Source: Blastomyces gilchristii SLH14081
Taxonomy: Eukaryota > Ascomycota > Eurotiomycetes > Onygenales > Ajellomycetaceae
NCBI RefSeq assembly: GCF_000003855.2
Contig: NW_003101682.1
Span: forward strand, 2,604,525-2,668,524
Length of the DNA stretch: 64,000 bases
Direction: 5' to 3'
The notes below the pieces were generated by a model. That model searched no databases. It was not told the DNA's origin and saw only the letters and a list, made by a program, of their open reading frames with translations. Each line of letters starts with the position of its first letter. The stretch's first letter is position 1. Shown one piece after another: positions 35,590 through 48,019 of the stretch. Made by a program: the position numbers and the translations under genes.

Positions 35590-36330
35590 GCAGATTATTA
35601 AGGCGCGTGAGCACTGTCACAGATTGAAGAAAGAGAAGAAGAAGATGTTTAAGTAAGAGAAGACAGATTGTAAGACATATTATAATATCTTGAAGAGACT
35701 CAGTGAGAGAGTAGAATAATAATGATTTTAAGTAATACTTCTGATAGATTTAGACTGAACTAAGTATAGAAATAATGTGAATGACACTGCCTGTGAGAGA
35801 TTGAAGAAGAAGATAGTGAAGAGTCTTATACAGTAGTGATAAGACTAGAAGAAGTTCTGAGAATGATTTAAGATCAAGATAAAGAGAGAGAGAGAGAAGA
35901 AGAGTGTTACTATAAATAAGTGATAATAGAAGAAGATTAAGAGAGTGTTAAAGTGAGAGATAAAGAAGCTAAAACTGATAAGTTTTTTATTTATTAAGAG
36001 ATAATGATTTTTGATAATTCTTCTGTTCTTTAATTGATTAGCAGAAGCTGGCAGAGAAGAAGGGAATTAAGATCTTATTTAGATCTTGAATGCACTTCAT
36101 GATTCAGAATATTAAGAAGACAGCTCTGCTCTCTGAGCATGTCAATCTGCTTACTACTGAAATAGAACCTGAGACAGCAGACTGAGAAATGTGGGATTTT
36201 GAGATACAGGTTGATCTGACTGAGAAAGAGCAGCAGAAACCCTTCTCTGAGAAGGCAGGGGAGAGAGATTTTAAGATAATTATCATCTCAGATAAGAAGA
36301 AGAAGAAGAAGAAGAAGAATGAGAAGTAAA
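35590..36330 (+). pseudogene. hAT-C accessory ORF relic
   Basis: Homologous to 24580-25334: the segments around KKMFK, the helical LLSEHVNLLT-like segment (36120-36160) and the AAG-rich end (about 36290-36325) are recognisable, with more stops than in copy B. Confidence 0.5.
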
Positions 36331-36739
36331 TTATAAAGAATAATAAGAAGAATGAGAAAGAGTAGAAAGATAATAAGTAGAAAAAGTTTTTTTCTTTTTA
36401 TATTAGTTAGTTATAAGTTCATAATTATTAATAATTGAAATTAATTTTGAGTTTTTAAAAATTATTGTACAAGTTATAATCAAGTCAGGAATAATATATA
36501 TATATATATATATATTTAACTATTATGATTTACAAATCACTATAATGTATAAGTATCAACATTTTTTGAACATTGATATTCACAATATTAATATATTTTT
36601 AATGATATCATCTGATAATGTAATTTGATAACACTCTCTTTCATAATATTAATATATTTCAAGAAATATAACAGAGATTAATCAAGATTGTTTATTAACT
36701 TTTATATATTAATAATATTCAATCTGAGTTAGTACTAAA

Positions 36740-39330
36740 ATTATAACTAAGCTAAGAAACAAGATTATTTTCTCTTATATTAATTCTTCTTATACACATC
36801 AGTGATCAGTTATTGAAAATAAATTATCATCTTTCTTAAATTATTATCATGTCTTCTGAATTCACTTCTTTCACTTCTTTTACTTCTATTGAAGATTTAC
36901 AAACTCTTCAAGAAATCACTGTGAATCACAAAGTCTATGTTGTTTACAATTCAACACAGAATACTCTCTTTCAATCATGATGAATAATCACTTTATTCTT
37001 TATATCTGATTTCAGGTCATGAAATTTATGAAAAACTCAACACAAACACTGAGATGAACTATGAAATAATTATCAATAGATTGTATTACAGATTACTGAA
37101 GAGTTATCTCTCTACTACAATCACTATAACTTCATTCAGAAACATTCATTATAAACTGATTATAATTCTGAAGAAATTTTCTGACATCTGAAGTCATCAA
37201 AATGCAGACAATAAAAGAAAAATAATCAGAAAATTACTACTGAGCTGATAAGTTACTCTATCAGATAACAATTTTTAATAATACTAACTTTCTAATTTGA
37301 AGAAAATCATGTGAAAATGATGATATACTAGTACTCTGATTTCACAACTCTCATCTGATAACTTCTGTGAACAATTACTTTGTATATATATATCTCTGAA
37401 TCTTTCTCTTCAATCAATTGAAAACCCCGAATTTCAAACACTTCTTCAAATGCTTAATTCAAATCTTCATATTTCATATTGATTCTGTCTTCAGTTCAAC
37501 CTTAAAACACACTACAAAGTGAATATACAATATCTAGAATCAGAGTTGAAGAATCATTGAAGAGTGTCTCTCACAGTGAATGCATGAACTAGTACAAACA
37601 ATCTTACATTTATGAGAGTTACATGTTATTATATTGATGAGAACTGAACTTATTAAGAGACATTAATTGAATTTGAATCATTGATCAGTAGTCATACTGA
37701 GGATTATATGACAGAGATATTAATGACTGTGATTAAAAATGACTATTGAGATATTAGTCTCAGTCTTCTTACAATTACAACTGACAATGCTGTGAATAAC
37801 TACACTATGATAAAGAGCTTAAAGCAAAAATTGACTTTGCATTTCTGAAATAATAAACAAGGTCATATTTTCTGCATTACTCATGTGGTTCAACTTGTGA
37901 TGCAAACACTGATAAAGAATCTTAACATTGAGATGAAGAATAATGAGATGACTGATTCTTGAGATAAGAATGAGATAGAAGTGATTACTTAAGTAACTTT
38001 TACATTTACTTTATAAAAGATAATGTTTTTTGATAACACTTTTTGATATTGTTTTTTAATAATGCTTTTTGATAATACTACTGTTAATTTTGAATAGATT
38101 GACTAATAATTTAAATATTATAGATTTGAAACATTGTTAATATAATTTGTACCTTCTCTAAACAATAACAATGATTTCATGATATTCAATAAACAAACAA
38201 ATCAGTCACATTACTGAATATGATACAGAATGTTAGAATACAGTGAAGTTCAATATATGAGATAACTGTTCAGACTCTTCAATTGTATTAGATAATTGAT
38301 CATTGAGTGCAACACTCTGATCAGTAAAAGATTCAGATATTGAAACTTTCTGATATAAAGTGAACTCAGTTGAAATATATGATTGATTTACTGTTTCAGT
38401 TTTATAAGATAATAAAGACAGTCTCAATCACTTGTACATCAATGCTGCAGTCAGTCTGATAAGTGTATAACAGTTTATTTACTTATCTTAAGAAGCAGTT
38501 GAATCACTCAAGAAGAAATTCAGTCTGAAATAATGCTATAGTGCAGGCTATTATTACTGTAAGAAATAAACTGATATATTACTACAGTAAAACTGAACAA
38601 TCTTTTACAGAGTACTATGCTGTAGCAGCTCTACTAGATCTCTTCTGTTGAGTTAATATCTACACTTCTCAAGATTGAACAGAGGAGAAATGAGACTCAT
38701 ATATCAAATTAGTCTGAGACTACTACAATGTCAACTATCAGAGATTTGAATGAGCAGATATTTAAGATGTGAAGACAGTGAAATATAATTTTCTAATAAG
38801 TAATAATCTTTGATAACACTTCATATTACATAGAACTATAATACTAACTTTGAAACAGAACTTGTATACATTGATTGTAACTGAAAATCAGGCAAAACTA
38901 CATGCTTATAAAACTGAATTTGACTGCTATCTTCAAGATGATCTGATGAATTTATACATCAAATCAATTCTAGAGTTATGAAAAATTATTGAGAGTATAT
39001 ATTCAACTATTACACTGATGATGCATGATATTCTGACAATTTCATTGATAGAGATGAGAATGAAGTGAAAGTTCAACTCAAGTTAAGATATTTATCACTA
39101 TCACTGAGAACAATTATAAGAAGAAATAATCAAGAAACTCATGATTGTAAAACATGAAATTATCAGACAGTTTAATACCTCTGATCACAGTATATCAGAG
39201 AAGTGTAGTTTTCATAAGAAAGTGAAGAATACACTTATACAAGAATATATTTAGTTGTTTCATGAGTGTTATCAATAATTGTTATCAAATTCTGATTATA
39301 TAAGCAATCACTGAATGAACTGAATAAGAC
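36740..39330 (+). pseudogene. hAT-C transposase relic
   Basis: Homologous to the copy B transposase. The TITTDNAVNNYTM block is at about 37774-37812, with Ala where copy B has Thr, which fits the family better. The following CITHVVQLV block and the C-terminal YAVAALLD block (about 38610) are present. Broken by stops. Confidence 0.75.
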
Positions 39331-39591
39331 TGATTTTAATTTTCAGTCTCAGTCTCATTCTGATTTTGAAAGAATGATCATCTTTCACAGTTTATTCTAA
39401 GAAATTACTCTCATTTCACTGTTCTTGAATTAAATCTGGTCATTTTTCACACCATTTCTCTCAGAAATGGTTCATTTTCAGATTTTTTTGAGGCTTGGTC
39501 CTGGTGAGACTCACGCCAAGAAATGTATGAGATCAAATCAAATGAAATTAAATGTGAAATTCATGATTTTATCAGCCAGTCTAATACTGTT

Positions 39592-40498
39592 GAATCTGCA
39601 TGACTAATAGTGCCTGTCTGACATATTCATCTCATAGTCTTATAGACTCGCTCACTAGATATTTCATCAGTATGTTACTTAAGATTTCATTCAAGTATTT
39701 CACTTTTCTATTCATCTGTGAGTGTTATAACATTGTTCTATAATATCTTATCTGTAACTGACTTATGAAATGTCTCACTACTTCTTCTATGAGATTCACA
39801 TCATTATCAGTTAGAATCTCACACAGCATTTCATAGTTAATATAGATCTTATTATATAGAAACTTTATCACTATCTTCTCTATCATCTCTGAAATTACTT
39901 TCATAACTGGTCAGTCAGTAGTGTAGTCAATAGCAGTGATTATTCAATGATTTTCATTTAATGTTCATAGTAATATATCTATGAGATTCATCTCTCATTA
40001 TTTGAACAGTTATATTATACACTTTATCTGATGTTGCACTTTCTTATATTCTAATCCTTTCTTAGATTCTTTCATAATCTGACAATTCAGGCACTCATGA
40101 GTGTATGTCTGAATATTCTCAGTCATGCTTGACTAGTACACTCTTGATTCAAGTACACTTATGAGTTCAGAGCTTTCTAAGTGACTGAATTCCTTGTGCA
40201 TGTGAGTTACTAAGTTATATCTAAATAAATGTTCTAGATAGAGAGCTTCTATGTATTCTAGATTATAATAAAACACAACATCATTTTTCAATTTTCTCAG
40301 CTTGAAGTTTGAAAGCATCTCTTCTATTACTTTTGTAAGATGCTTGTCATCTGACATCTTATCATTCTTCAAGTGAGAGATTATTGTGTTCACTTATTCT
40401 GATTTCTTATATTCTCTCAGTGTATTTAATGTAAACTTCTCTTATATCTGATTCACAGAACTCTTATTCATGAAATTGAGTCTGTAACTGATTGCATC
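39592..40498 (-). pseudogene. Gypsy-2 integrase segment
   Basis: Continuation of gypsy-2 between hAT-C and hAT-D. The minus-strand frame 40133-40393 (IHKEFSHLESSEL-type, YNLVTHMHKEFSHLESSELI) matches the integrase zinc region of gypsy-1, and about 39650-39890 matches the integrase core. Ends with the 8-bp target ATTGCATC of hAT-D. Confidence 0.75.
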
Positions 40499-41438
40499 TA
40501 GACTGACCATGTCACTGTGTCTGAGACCAGAATCAAACTTTACAGTTATCATGTTGTCTAAAAGCATTACTTCTGATTATGATTTGTATTCATTACATTG
40601 ATTTTAAATCATGTTATTTTAAATATTAAAGATCTCAGATTCACTTTTCAAATAAAAATCTAGTTCTGAATAAAGAATATGTTTGAATTCTTAGTCATAT
40701 TTTCATTCTAATTTCATTATTGAGAATAGTATTAAATAAGATCATGAAATCACTTCTCACTTATATAATATCATAACATAGTGCTCATTGAAAATTCAAC
40801 AGAGAGTATTATTAAATATCATTACTTTTCTAAACACAGATTATAATTTATATAATTTTAATTATGAAAAAAATATAAAATACAAAAAAAAAACAAAAAA
40901 TAAAAAATAAAACAAGAACAAGAAAAAATCAGATTAAAAAAAAAAAAAAAAAAAAGAGAAAGAAAAAATAAAAATAAAAGAAGAAGAAAAAAATAAAAAA
41001 TAAAAATAAAAAAAATCAAGATCACAGAGCTGCAGCACTCTCAAAATACTCACTTCTCAGAGTCTATATAATATTTATCATCAATTATATATTTCTTACA
41101 GTGAGAGTAACACAGCTGTGATGAGTCATTGTCTTAATATCATCTAATAAATAATCAGTATATATCTGTATAAATGTGAATATTTAGAAAATATATACTT
41201 AAAAAGTGTGATCAGAGTGAACTCTGCTATCACTTGAATAATATTAAGAGTAGAATGCTGAAATTGATGATTTCTCTTATCAATTTCATGAACAAGATAT
41301 GTAAAGATGATTTTAAGAAATATAAGATTCTCTGACTTCTGATAAAAACAGATCTCACAGAGAGACTCTATTTTCATAATATCAGAGACTGAGTATTATT
41401 AAAAAGTATTACTTTCATGCAATGTATATACACTTACT
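40499..41438. other. hAT-D left non-coding region
   Basis: Left end, A-rich tract (40865-41020) and AT-rich sequence matching 22773-23680 of copy B. No coding signal. Confidence 0.6.
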
Positions 41439-41811
41439 GCCCCGGTGGCTGAATGGTTAATGCGGCCACCCGGTAGCACCTTGGCGTGGGAAACCAAGGC
41501 GCGTGGGTTCGAAACCCGCAGGGGATACATTAAATCCGGAACTCAAGCACCTCAGGTTCCTAATAAATACAGAGGTGTACAAATCGCTTCAATGAATTGC
41601 TCTATGTTCCTGGGCTGGGAAGTTATTATCGCATGTATCTAATTGTCACTCCTTTGTATTTTCCTATGTTCTTGTTATCTTGGCATGATCTCAACACCTG
41701 TATTTCCTCCTGTATAACCAACACTTGGCCTGTATTTAACATCACGCAAGGACTCATCATAAGCTCCGCTTGCATATGAGTATAATGGAAGAATAATAAT
41801 AATAATAATAA
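41439..41811 (+). mobile_element. SINE-1: tRNA-derived short retroposon (373 bp)
   Basis: Exact 14-bp target duplication TATATACACTTACT (41425-41438 and 41812-41825). The head GCCCCGGTGGCTGAATGG holds an A box (TGGCTGAATGG, 41446-41456). About 50 bp further is a B box GGTTCGAAACC (41506-41516) followed by a 3' stem half GCAGGGGAT, so the head is tRNA-like with a long variable arm (class II, Ser/Leu-like). The tail ends TATAATGGAAGAA(TAA)n, the same ending as SINE-2 and the LINE. CpG is intact, in contrast to the host hAT. Transcription would use RNA polymerase III. No coding capacity. Confidence 0.9.
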
Positions 41812-42414
41812 TATATACACTTACTATTATAATTCACTCTCTGTGTATGTGACTGAGAATTGCAGCTTTTTTATATCACACAGCTCTCTCTGAGATGCTG
41901 ATACTGATTTGCAACTCATACAGTCTCTCAGTTCAGCACATACTGTGTGTATACAGCTCTGTGTGCTGAGACTGTGTTGATCATTATAGCCTGGCATGAT
42001 ACTTACTTTTCACAGATTATGTTTTATTTGAGAGAGGGGAGAAAAGACATGACTGTGATTTTATTAAGAAAGAATGAATAATTAGTAATATTAAATATAA
42101 TTTAATTCTTCTGTATTTAAAATTTGATTAGTCTATACTCTTCAATTTGAGAGTTTCTAAGAGTATTTTAATAGTTTTCATACCAGCTTGAACTTAGTGA
42201 TGAGTTGAAGAAGAAGAGAAAAGAGAGAAGAAAGAAATAAGAATAACTTATCTTTATAATATAAAAACAGAGAATTGCTGTAATTATTCTTTCTAGTAAC
42301 AAAGATCTGTTTTCTGCATGTATCTCTGCTATAGATTATATGATAACTGCATACAAAGAATATCAACACTGTATGTATTGAATGAAGATAATGTTACTAT
42401 GTAACACTGTAGCT

Positions 42415-43480
42415 GGCCCGGTGGCGTAGTGATTAACTACGCTATCATGAAGTCTCAATTAGCGGCCTTCCCCCCGGGGAATGAATGCTAAGAGAGAGCA
42501 GGTTCAAACTCTGTGAAGATTATCTTAGTCACAGCTTTCACTGTTAAGTTATAAAACAGTATCAGAGATCTCTGAATACACTATAGTGAATCATTATCAA
42601 GCTTAAGATGTCTATCTCAGAGGTTCTCAGACACTAATTCTCACTGATCTTAGAATTAACAGCTCTTCAGATACTTCAAGTTAGATCAGTACTAGAGTGA
42701 TTAAGATCTAGAGTGTCTGCAGAATAGTGAATCATTATTAAGCTTAACTAGCCAGATCTCATCTCTCTCACTCTAGGTACTCACTTTCAGAGAATGAGAT
42801 TTAAAAACTATTCAATTAGAACACTCTGAGTCTAGCAAGAATCTAGATAAGACAAGATCTAGGCACTCTTAATAGATGATTAGTATAAGCAAGACTGTGA
42901 CAGTCAATTGATAGGCTGAAGTACTGAGATTGACAGCTGAAAGATTAGAAACTTAACTAGAATTAAGTAGCTCTGATGTTATTCTTAGTGAGAATCTCAC
43001 TTATGAATAAGCTAGTTACAGAAGCTAGCTGAGCGGCAGCTCTTTAGAGAGAATGATAATCTCTGAAGCAGGCCTGAGAGAACAGAGACAGCAGTCAGTT
43101 ATATAGAGTGTTAAAATATATATATAGCTTAAGGTGTAAACTGCAGAGATCTTGTTCTATAGCTCTTATTATTTTACTTTATCTTTTTCTTTCTATTCTT
43201 TTCTATCTATCTATTTAATGTGTCTATCTTTAAGACTGTGTTCTCTTTTCTTTTGTCATATCAAATGATTTCAAAGTATCAGAAGATGTTAAAATACTGT
43301 AATTTATAAACAGTTTTTATATTCTGAGCTGGAATTTTCTGATTTTGTATATCTGAAATTGATGAATGTATAATAGTTAACTGTATAGATATAGGAAAAA
43401 CTCTGAGAACTTTTAGTTCTCAGATAGATATTATAGTCTCTGACTGCATACATCTATAATTGAAGAATAATAATAATAAT
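42415..43480 (+). mobile_element. SINE-2: long tRNA-headed retroposon with LINE-derived tail (1066 bp)
   Basis: Target duplication AACACTGTAGCT (42403-42414 and 43481-43492). The head GGCCCGGTGGCGTAGTGATTAA has an A box (TGGCGTAGTGA, 42422-42432) and a B box GGTTCAAACTC (42501-42511). A body of about 600 bp with no recognised gene carries the motif GTGAATCATTATYAAGCTTAA twice (about 42582 and 42727). From about 43174 to the end it matches the LINE 3' end (57970-58290), including the terminal hairpin and (TAA)n tail. It is mutated like its host. Confidence 0.87.
43174..43480 (+). repeat. LINE-homologous 3' tail of SINE-2
   Basis: CTATCTATCTATTTAATGTG, AATTTTCTGATTTTG and TGACTGCATACATCTATAATT are shared with 57970-58290 and 58466-58787. 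It ends in a hairpin (43403-43423, CTGAGAAC stem, TTTTA loop) and (TAA)n. Confidence 0.85.
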
Positions 43481-43579
43481 AACACTGTAGCTGTTTCTAT
43501 ATATTTCTGAAAGCTGTTAATATTTTCTTTATCTCTTTATATTTAATAAGTTAGTAATATATTTCAATGCACTCTCTCT

Positions 43580-43684
43580 TTTATTATTATCATTATTATT
43601 ATCATCATTATTATTATTATCATCATTATCATTATTACTATTATTATTATTATTATCATTATTATCATCATTATTATTATCATC

Positions 43685-43716
<32 letters not shown>
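43580..43716. repeat. ATT/ATC microsatellite in hAT-D
   Basis: Same position as in copies B and C, with a different repeat pattern. Confidence 0.85.
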
Positions 43717-43809
43717 ATTATTTCTAGCTGTCTCTTCTGCTTTTATCTCTCTTCAATACTCACTAAAATTAATCATGTTATTTCTCTTCAAATATTCTGC
43801 GGTTCTGCA

Positions 43810-44545
43810 GATTATTAAGATACATGAGCATTATCACAGATTGAAGAAAGAGAAGAAGAAGATGTTTAAGTGAGAAGAGACAGATTGTAAGACATATTAT
43901 AATACCTTGAAGAGACTCTGTAAGAGAGTAGAATGATAACAATTTTAAGTAACACTTCTAATAGATTTAAACTGAACTAAGTATAGAAATAATGCAGATG
44001 ACACTGTCTGTGAGAGATTGAAGAAGAAGATAATGAAGAGTCTTATACAGTAGTAGTGAGATCAGAAGAAGTTTTGAGAATAATTTAAGTTCAAGATAAA
44101 GAGAGAAAGAGAGAAGAAGAGTATTACTGTAAATAAGCAGCAGCAGAAGAAGATTGAGAAGATGTTAAAGTAAGAGATAAAGAAGTTAAAACTGATAAGT
44201 TTTTTATTTATTGAGAGATAATAATTTTTGATAATACTTCTGTTCTCTAATTAATTAGCAGAAGCTGATAGAGAAGAAGAGAATTGAGATCTTATTCAGG
44301 TCTTGAATGCACTTCATGATTCAGAATATTGAGAAGACAGCTCTGCTCTCTGAGCATGTCAATCTGCTTACTGCTGAGATGAAACTCAAGACAGCAGACC
44401 AGAAAATGTGGGATTTTAAGGCACAGATTGACCTTGCTGAGAGAGAGCAGTGAGAACTCTTCTCTGAGAAGGCAGCAGAGAAAGATTTTGAGATGATTAT
44501 CATCTCAGATAAGAAGAAGAAGAAGAAGAAGAAGAATAAGAAGTG
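43810..44545 (+). pseudogene. hAT-D accessory ORF relic
   Basis: Homologous to 24580-25334. The helical segment (about 44340-44400) and AAG-rich end (44505-44543) remain readable, with stops. Confidence 0.5.
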
Positions 44546-44949
44546 AATTATAAAGAATGATAAGAAGAATGAGAAAGAGAAGAAATAGAAAAAGTTTTTT
44601 TCTTTTTATATTAGTTAGTTATAAGTTCATAATTATTAATAATTAAAATTAATTTTGAGTTTTCAAAAATTATTGTACAAGTTGTAATCAAGTCAGAAAT
44701 AATATATACATATATATATATTTAACTATCATGATTCATAAATCACTATAATGTATAAGTATCAACATTTTTTCAACATTAATATTCATAATATTAATAT
44801 ATTTTTAATGATATTATCTGATAATGTAATTTAATAACACTCTCTTTCACAATATTAATATATTTCAAGAAATATGATAGAGATTAATCAAGATTGTTTA
44901 TTTACTTTTATACATTGATGATATTCAATCTGAGTTAGTACTAAAATTA

Positions 44950-47760
44950 TAACTAAGCTAAGAAACAAGATTATTTTCTCTTATATTAATTCTTCTTACA
45001 CACATCAGTGATCAGTTATTGAAAATAAATTATCATCTTTCTCAAATTATTATCATGTCTTCTGAATTCACTTCTTTCACTTCTTTTACTTCTATTGAAG
45101 ATCTATAAACTCTTCAAGAAATCACTGTAAATCACAAAGTCTATATTATTTATAATTCAGCACAGAATACTCTCTTTCAATTATAATGAATAATTACTTC
45201 ATTCTTGACATCTGATTTCAGGTCATGAAATTTATGAAAAACTCAACACAAACACTGAGATGAACTATAGAATAATTATTAACAGATTGTATTATAAATT
45301 ACTGAAAAGTCATCTCTCTGCTACAATCACTGCAACTTTATTCAGAAACATTTATTATAAACTGATTATAGCTCTGAAGAAATTTCCTAATATCTGAAGT
45401 TATCAGAATGCAGATAATAAAAGAAAAATAATCAGAAAATTACTACTGAGCTGATAAGTTACTCTATCAGATAACAATTTTTAGTAATACTAACTTTCTA
45501 ATTTGAAGAAAATCATGTAAAAATAATCATATGTTAGTACTCTGATTTCATAACTCTTATCTGATAACTTCTGTGAATAATTACTTTACATGTATATATC
45601 TCTGAATCTTTCTCTTTGATCAATTGAAAACTCTAAATTTCAAACACTTCTTCAAATACTTAATTCAAATCTTCATATTTCACATCAATTCTGTCTTCAG
45701 TTCAATTTCAAGATACACTATAAAGTCAATATACAACATCTAGAATCAGAGTTGAAGAATCATCAAAGAGTATCTCTCACAGTAAATGCATGAACTAGTA
45801 CAAACAATCTCACATTTATAAGAGTTACATATTATTACATTGATAAGAACTGAACTTATCAAGAGATATTAATTGAATTTGAATCATTGATCAGTAGTCA
45901 TACTGAGAATTATATAATAGAGATATTAATGACTGTGACTAAAAATGACTATTGAGATATTAGTGTCAGTCTTCTTATAATTATAACTGATAATGCTGTG
46001 AATAACTACACTATAATGAAGAGCTTGAAGCAAAAATTGGCTTTGTATTTCTGAAATAATAAACAAGATTATATTTTCTGTATTACTCATGTGGTTCAAC
46101 TTATGATGTAAACACTGATAAAGAATCTTAATATTGAGATGAAGAATAATGAGATGACTGATTCTTGAAATGAGAATGAGATAAAAGTAATTACTTAAGT
46201 AACTTTTGTATTCACTTTATAAAAGATAATGTTTTTTGACAACACTTTTTAATATTGCTTTTTAATAATACTTTTTAATAACACTACTATTAATTTTGAA
46301 TAGATTGACTAATAATTTAAATATCACAGATTTGAAACATTACTAATACAATTTATATCTTCTCTAAACAACAACAATGATTTCATGATATTTAATAAAT
46401 AAATAAAAGTGATTACTCAAGTAACTTTTGTATTCACTTTGTAAAAGATACTGTTTTTTGACAACACTTTTTAATATTGCTTTTTAATAACACTTTTTGA
46501 TAACACTACTATTAATTTTGAATAGATTGACTAATAATTTAAATATCACAGATTTGAAACATTACTAATACAATTTATATCTTCTCTAAACAACAACAAT
46601 GATTTCATGATATTTAATAAATAAACAAATCAGTCACATCATTGAATATGATACAGAATGTTAGAACACAGTGAAGTTCAATATATGAGATACCTGTTCA
46701 GACTCTTCAATTGTATCAGATGATTGATCATTGAGTGTAACACTCTAATCAGAAAAAGATTCAGATATTGAAACTTTCTAATATGAAGTGAACTCAGTTA
46801 AAATATGTGATTGATTTACTGTTTCAGTTTTATAAGATAATAAAGACAGTCTCAATCACTTATACATCAATGCTGCAGTCAGTCTGATGAGTGTATAACA
46901 GTTTATTTACTCATCTTGAGAAGTAGTTGAATCACTCAAAAAGAAATTCAGTCTGAGATGATACTATAGTGCAGACTATTATTACTATAAGAAATAAACT
47001 GATATATTACTACAGCAAAACTGAACAATCTTTTACAGAGTACTATGCTGTAGCAGCTCTACTAGATCTCTCTCATCAAGTTAATATCTACACTTCTCAA
47101 GATTGAACAGAGAAGAAATGCAACTTATATATTAAATTAGTCTGAGACTAATATAATATCAACTATCAGATTTTTGAACAAGCAGATGTTCAAGATATGA
47201 AGACAGTGAAATACAATTCTCTAGTAAGTAATGATCTTTGATAATACTTCATATCACATAGAATTATAATACTAACTTTGAAACAGAACTTGTATACATT
47301 GATTACAATCAAAAATCAGACAAAACTACATACTTATAAAACTGAATTTGACTGCTATCTTCAAGATGATCTGATAAATTTATACACTAAATCAATTCTA
47401 AAGTTATGAAAAATTGTTAAGAGTATATATTCAACTATTACACTGATAACATGTAATATTCTGATAATTTCATTGACAGAGGTGAGAATGAAGTGAAAGT
47501 TCAACTCAAGTTAAGATATTTATCACTATCACTGAAAACAATTACAAGAAGAAACAATCAAGAAACTTATGATTATAAAACATGAAATTATCAGATAGTT
47601 TAATACCTCTGATCACAGTATATCAGAGAAGTGTAGTTTTCATAAGAAAGTGAAGAATAAACTTGTACAAGAATATATTTAGTTATTTCATAAGTGTTAT
47701 CAATAATTGTTACTAAATTCTGATTATATAAGCAATCACTGAATGAACTGAATGAGACTG
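44950..47760 (+). pseudogene. hAT-D transposase relic
   Basis: Homologous to the copy B transposase; the TDNAVNN block is near 45980-46010. Interrupted by stops and by a 222-bp tandem duplication lying in a likely intron. Confidence 0.72.
46181..46624. repeat. 222-bp tandem duplication inside hAT-D
   Basis: 46181-46402 (ATAAAAGTAATTACTTAAGTAAC...) is repeated at 46403-46624 (ATAAAAGTGATTACTCAAGTAAC...) with few differences. Absent from copies B and C. Confidence 0.9.
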
Positions 47761-48019
47761 ATTTTAATCTTCAGTCTCAGTCTTATTTTGATTTTGAAAG
47801 AATGATCATCTTTCACAGTTTATTCTGAGAAATTACTCTTATTTCACTGTTCTTGAATTAAATCTGATTATTTTTCACATCATTTCTCTCAGAAATGGTC
47901 CATTTTCAGATTTTTTTGAGGCTTGATCCTGGTGGGACTCACACCAAGAAATGTATGAAACCAGATCAAATGAGATCAAATGTGAAATTCATGGTCCCGC
48001 CGGCCAGTCTAATTGCATC

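Larger units (their letters stand above)
33817..39583 (+). mobile_element. hAT DNA transposon copy C (5.8 kb)
   Basis: TAGACTGACCGTGTGACC...CAGCCAGTCTA with a perfect 8-bp duplication ATACTGTT (33809-33816 and 39584-39591). The uninterrupted site is visible in gypsy-1 (16657-16680, GAAGACTGCATGCTGCTGAA), confirming the junctions. Same internal layout as copy B. Confidence 0.93.
40499..48011 (+). mobile_element. hAT DNA transposon copy D (7.5 kb with two SINE insertions)
   Basis: TAGACTGACCATGTCACTG...CCGGCCAGTCTA with a perfect 8-bp duplication ATTGCATC (40491-40498 and 48012-48019). The empty site is visible in gypsy-3 (61579-61595, ACTGATTGCATCAGATA). Excess length over B and C is explained by a 373-bp SINE, a 1066-bp SINE and a 222-bp tandem duplication. 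Confidence 0.93.

Noticed and set aside
41439..41530. Functional tRNA gene at the SINE-1 head
   Set aside because: A and B boxes and a variable arm are present, but the acceptor stem is imperfect and the unit continues into a 280-bp body and (TAA)n tail with target duplications, so it is a SINE head.
24352..43818. His/Tyr-rich frames over the trinucleotide tracts (24352-24495, 35392-35574, 43567-43818)
   Set aside because: They are translations of ATT/ATC microsatellites inside hAT copies and vary freely in length; no evidence of a protein.
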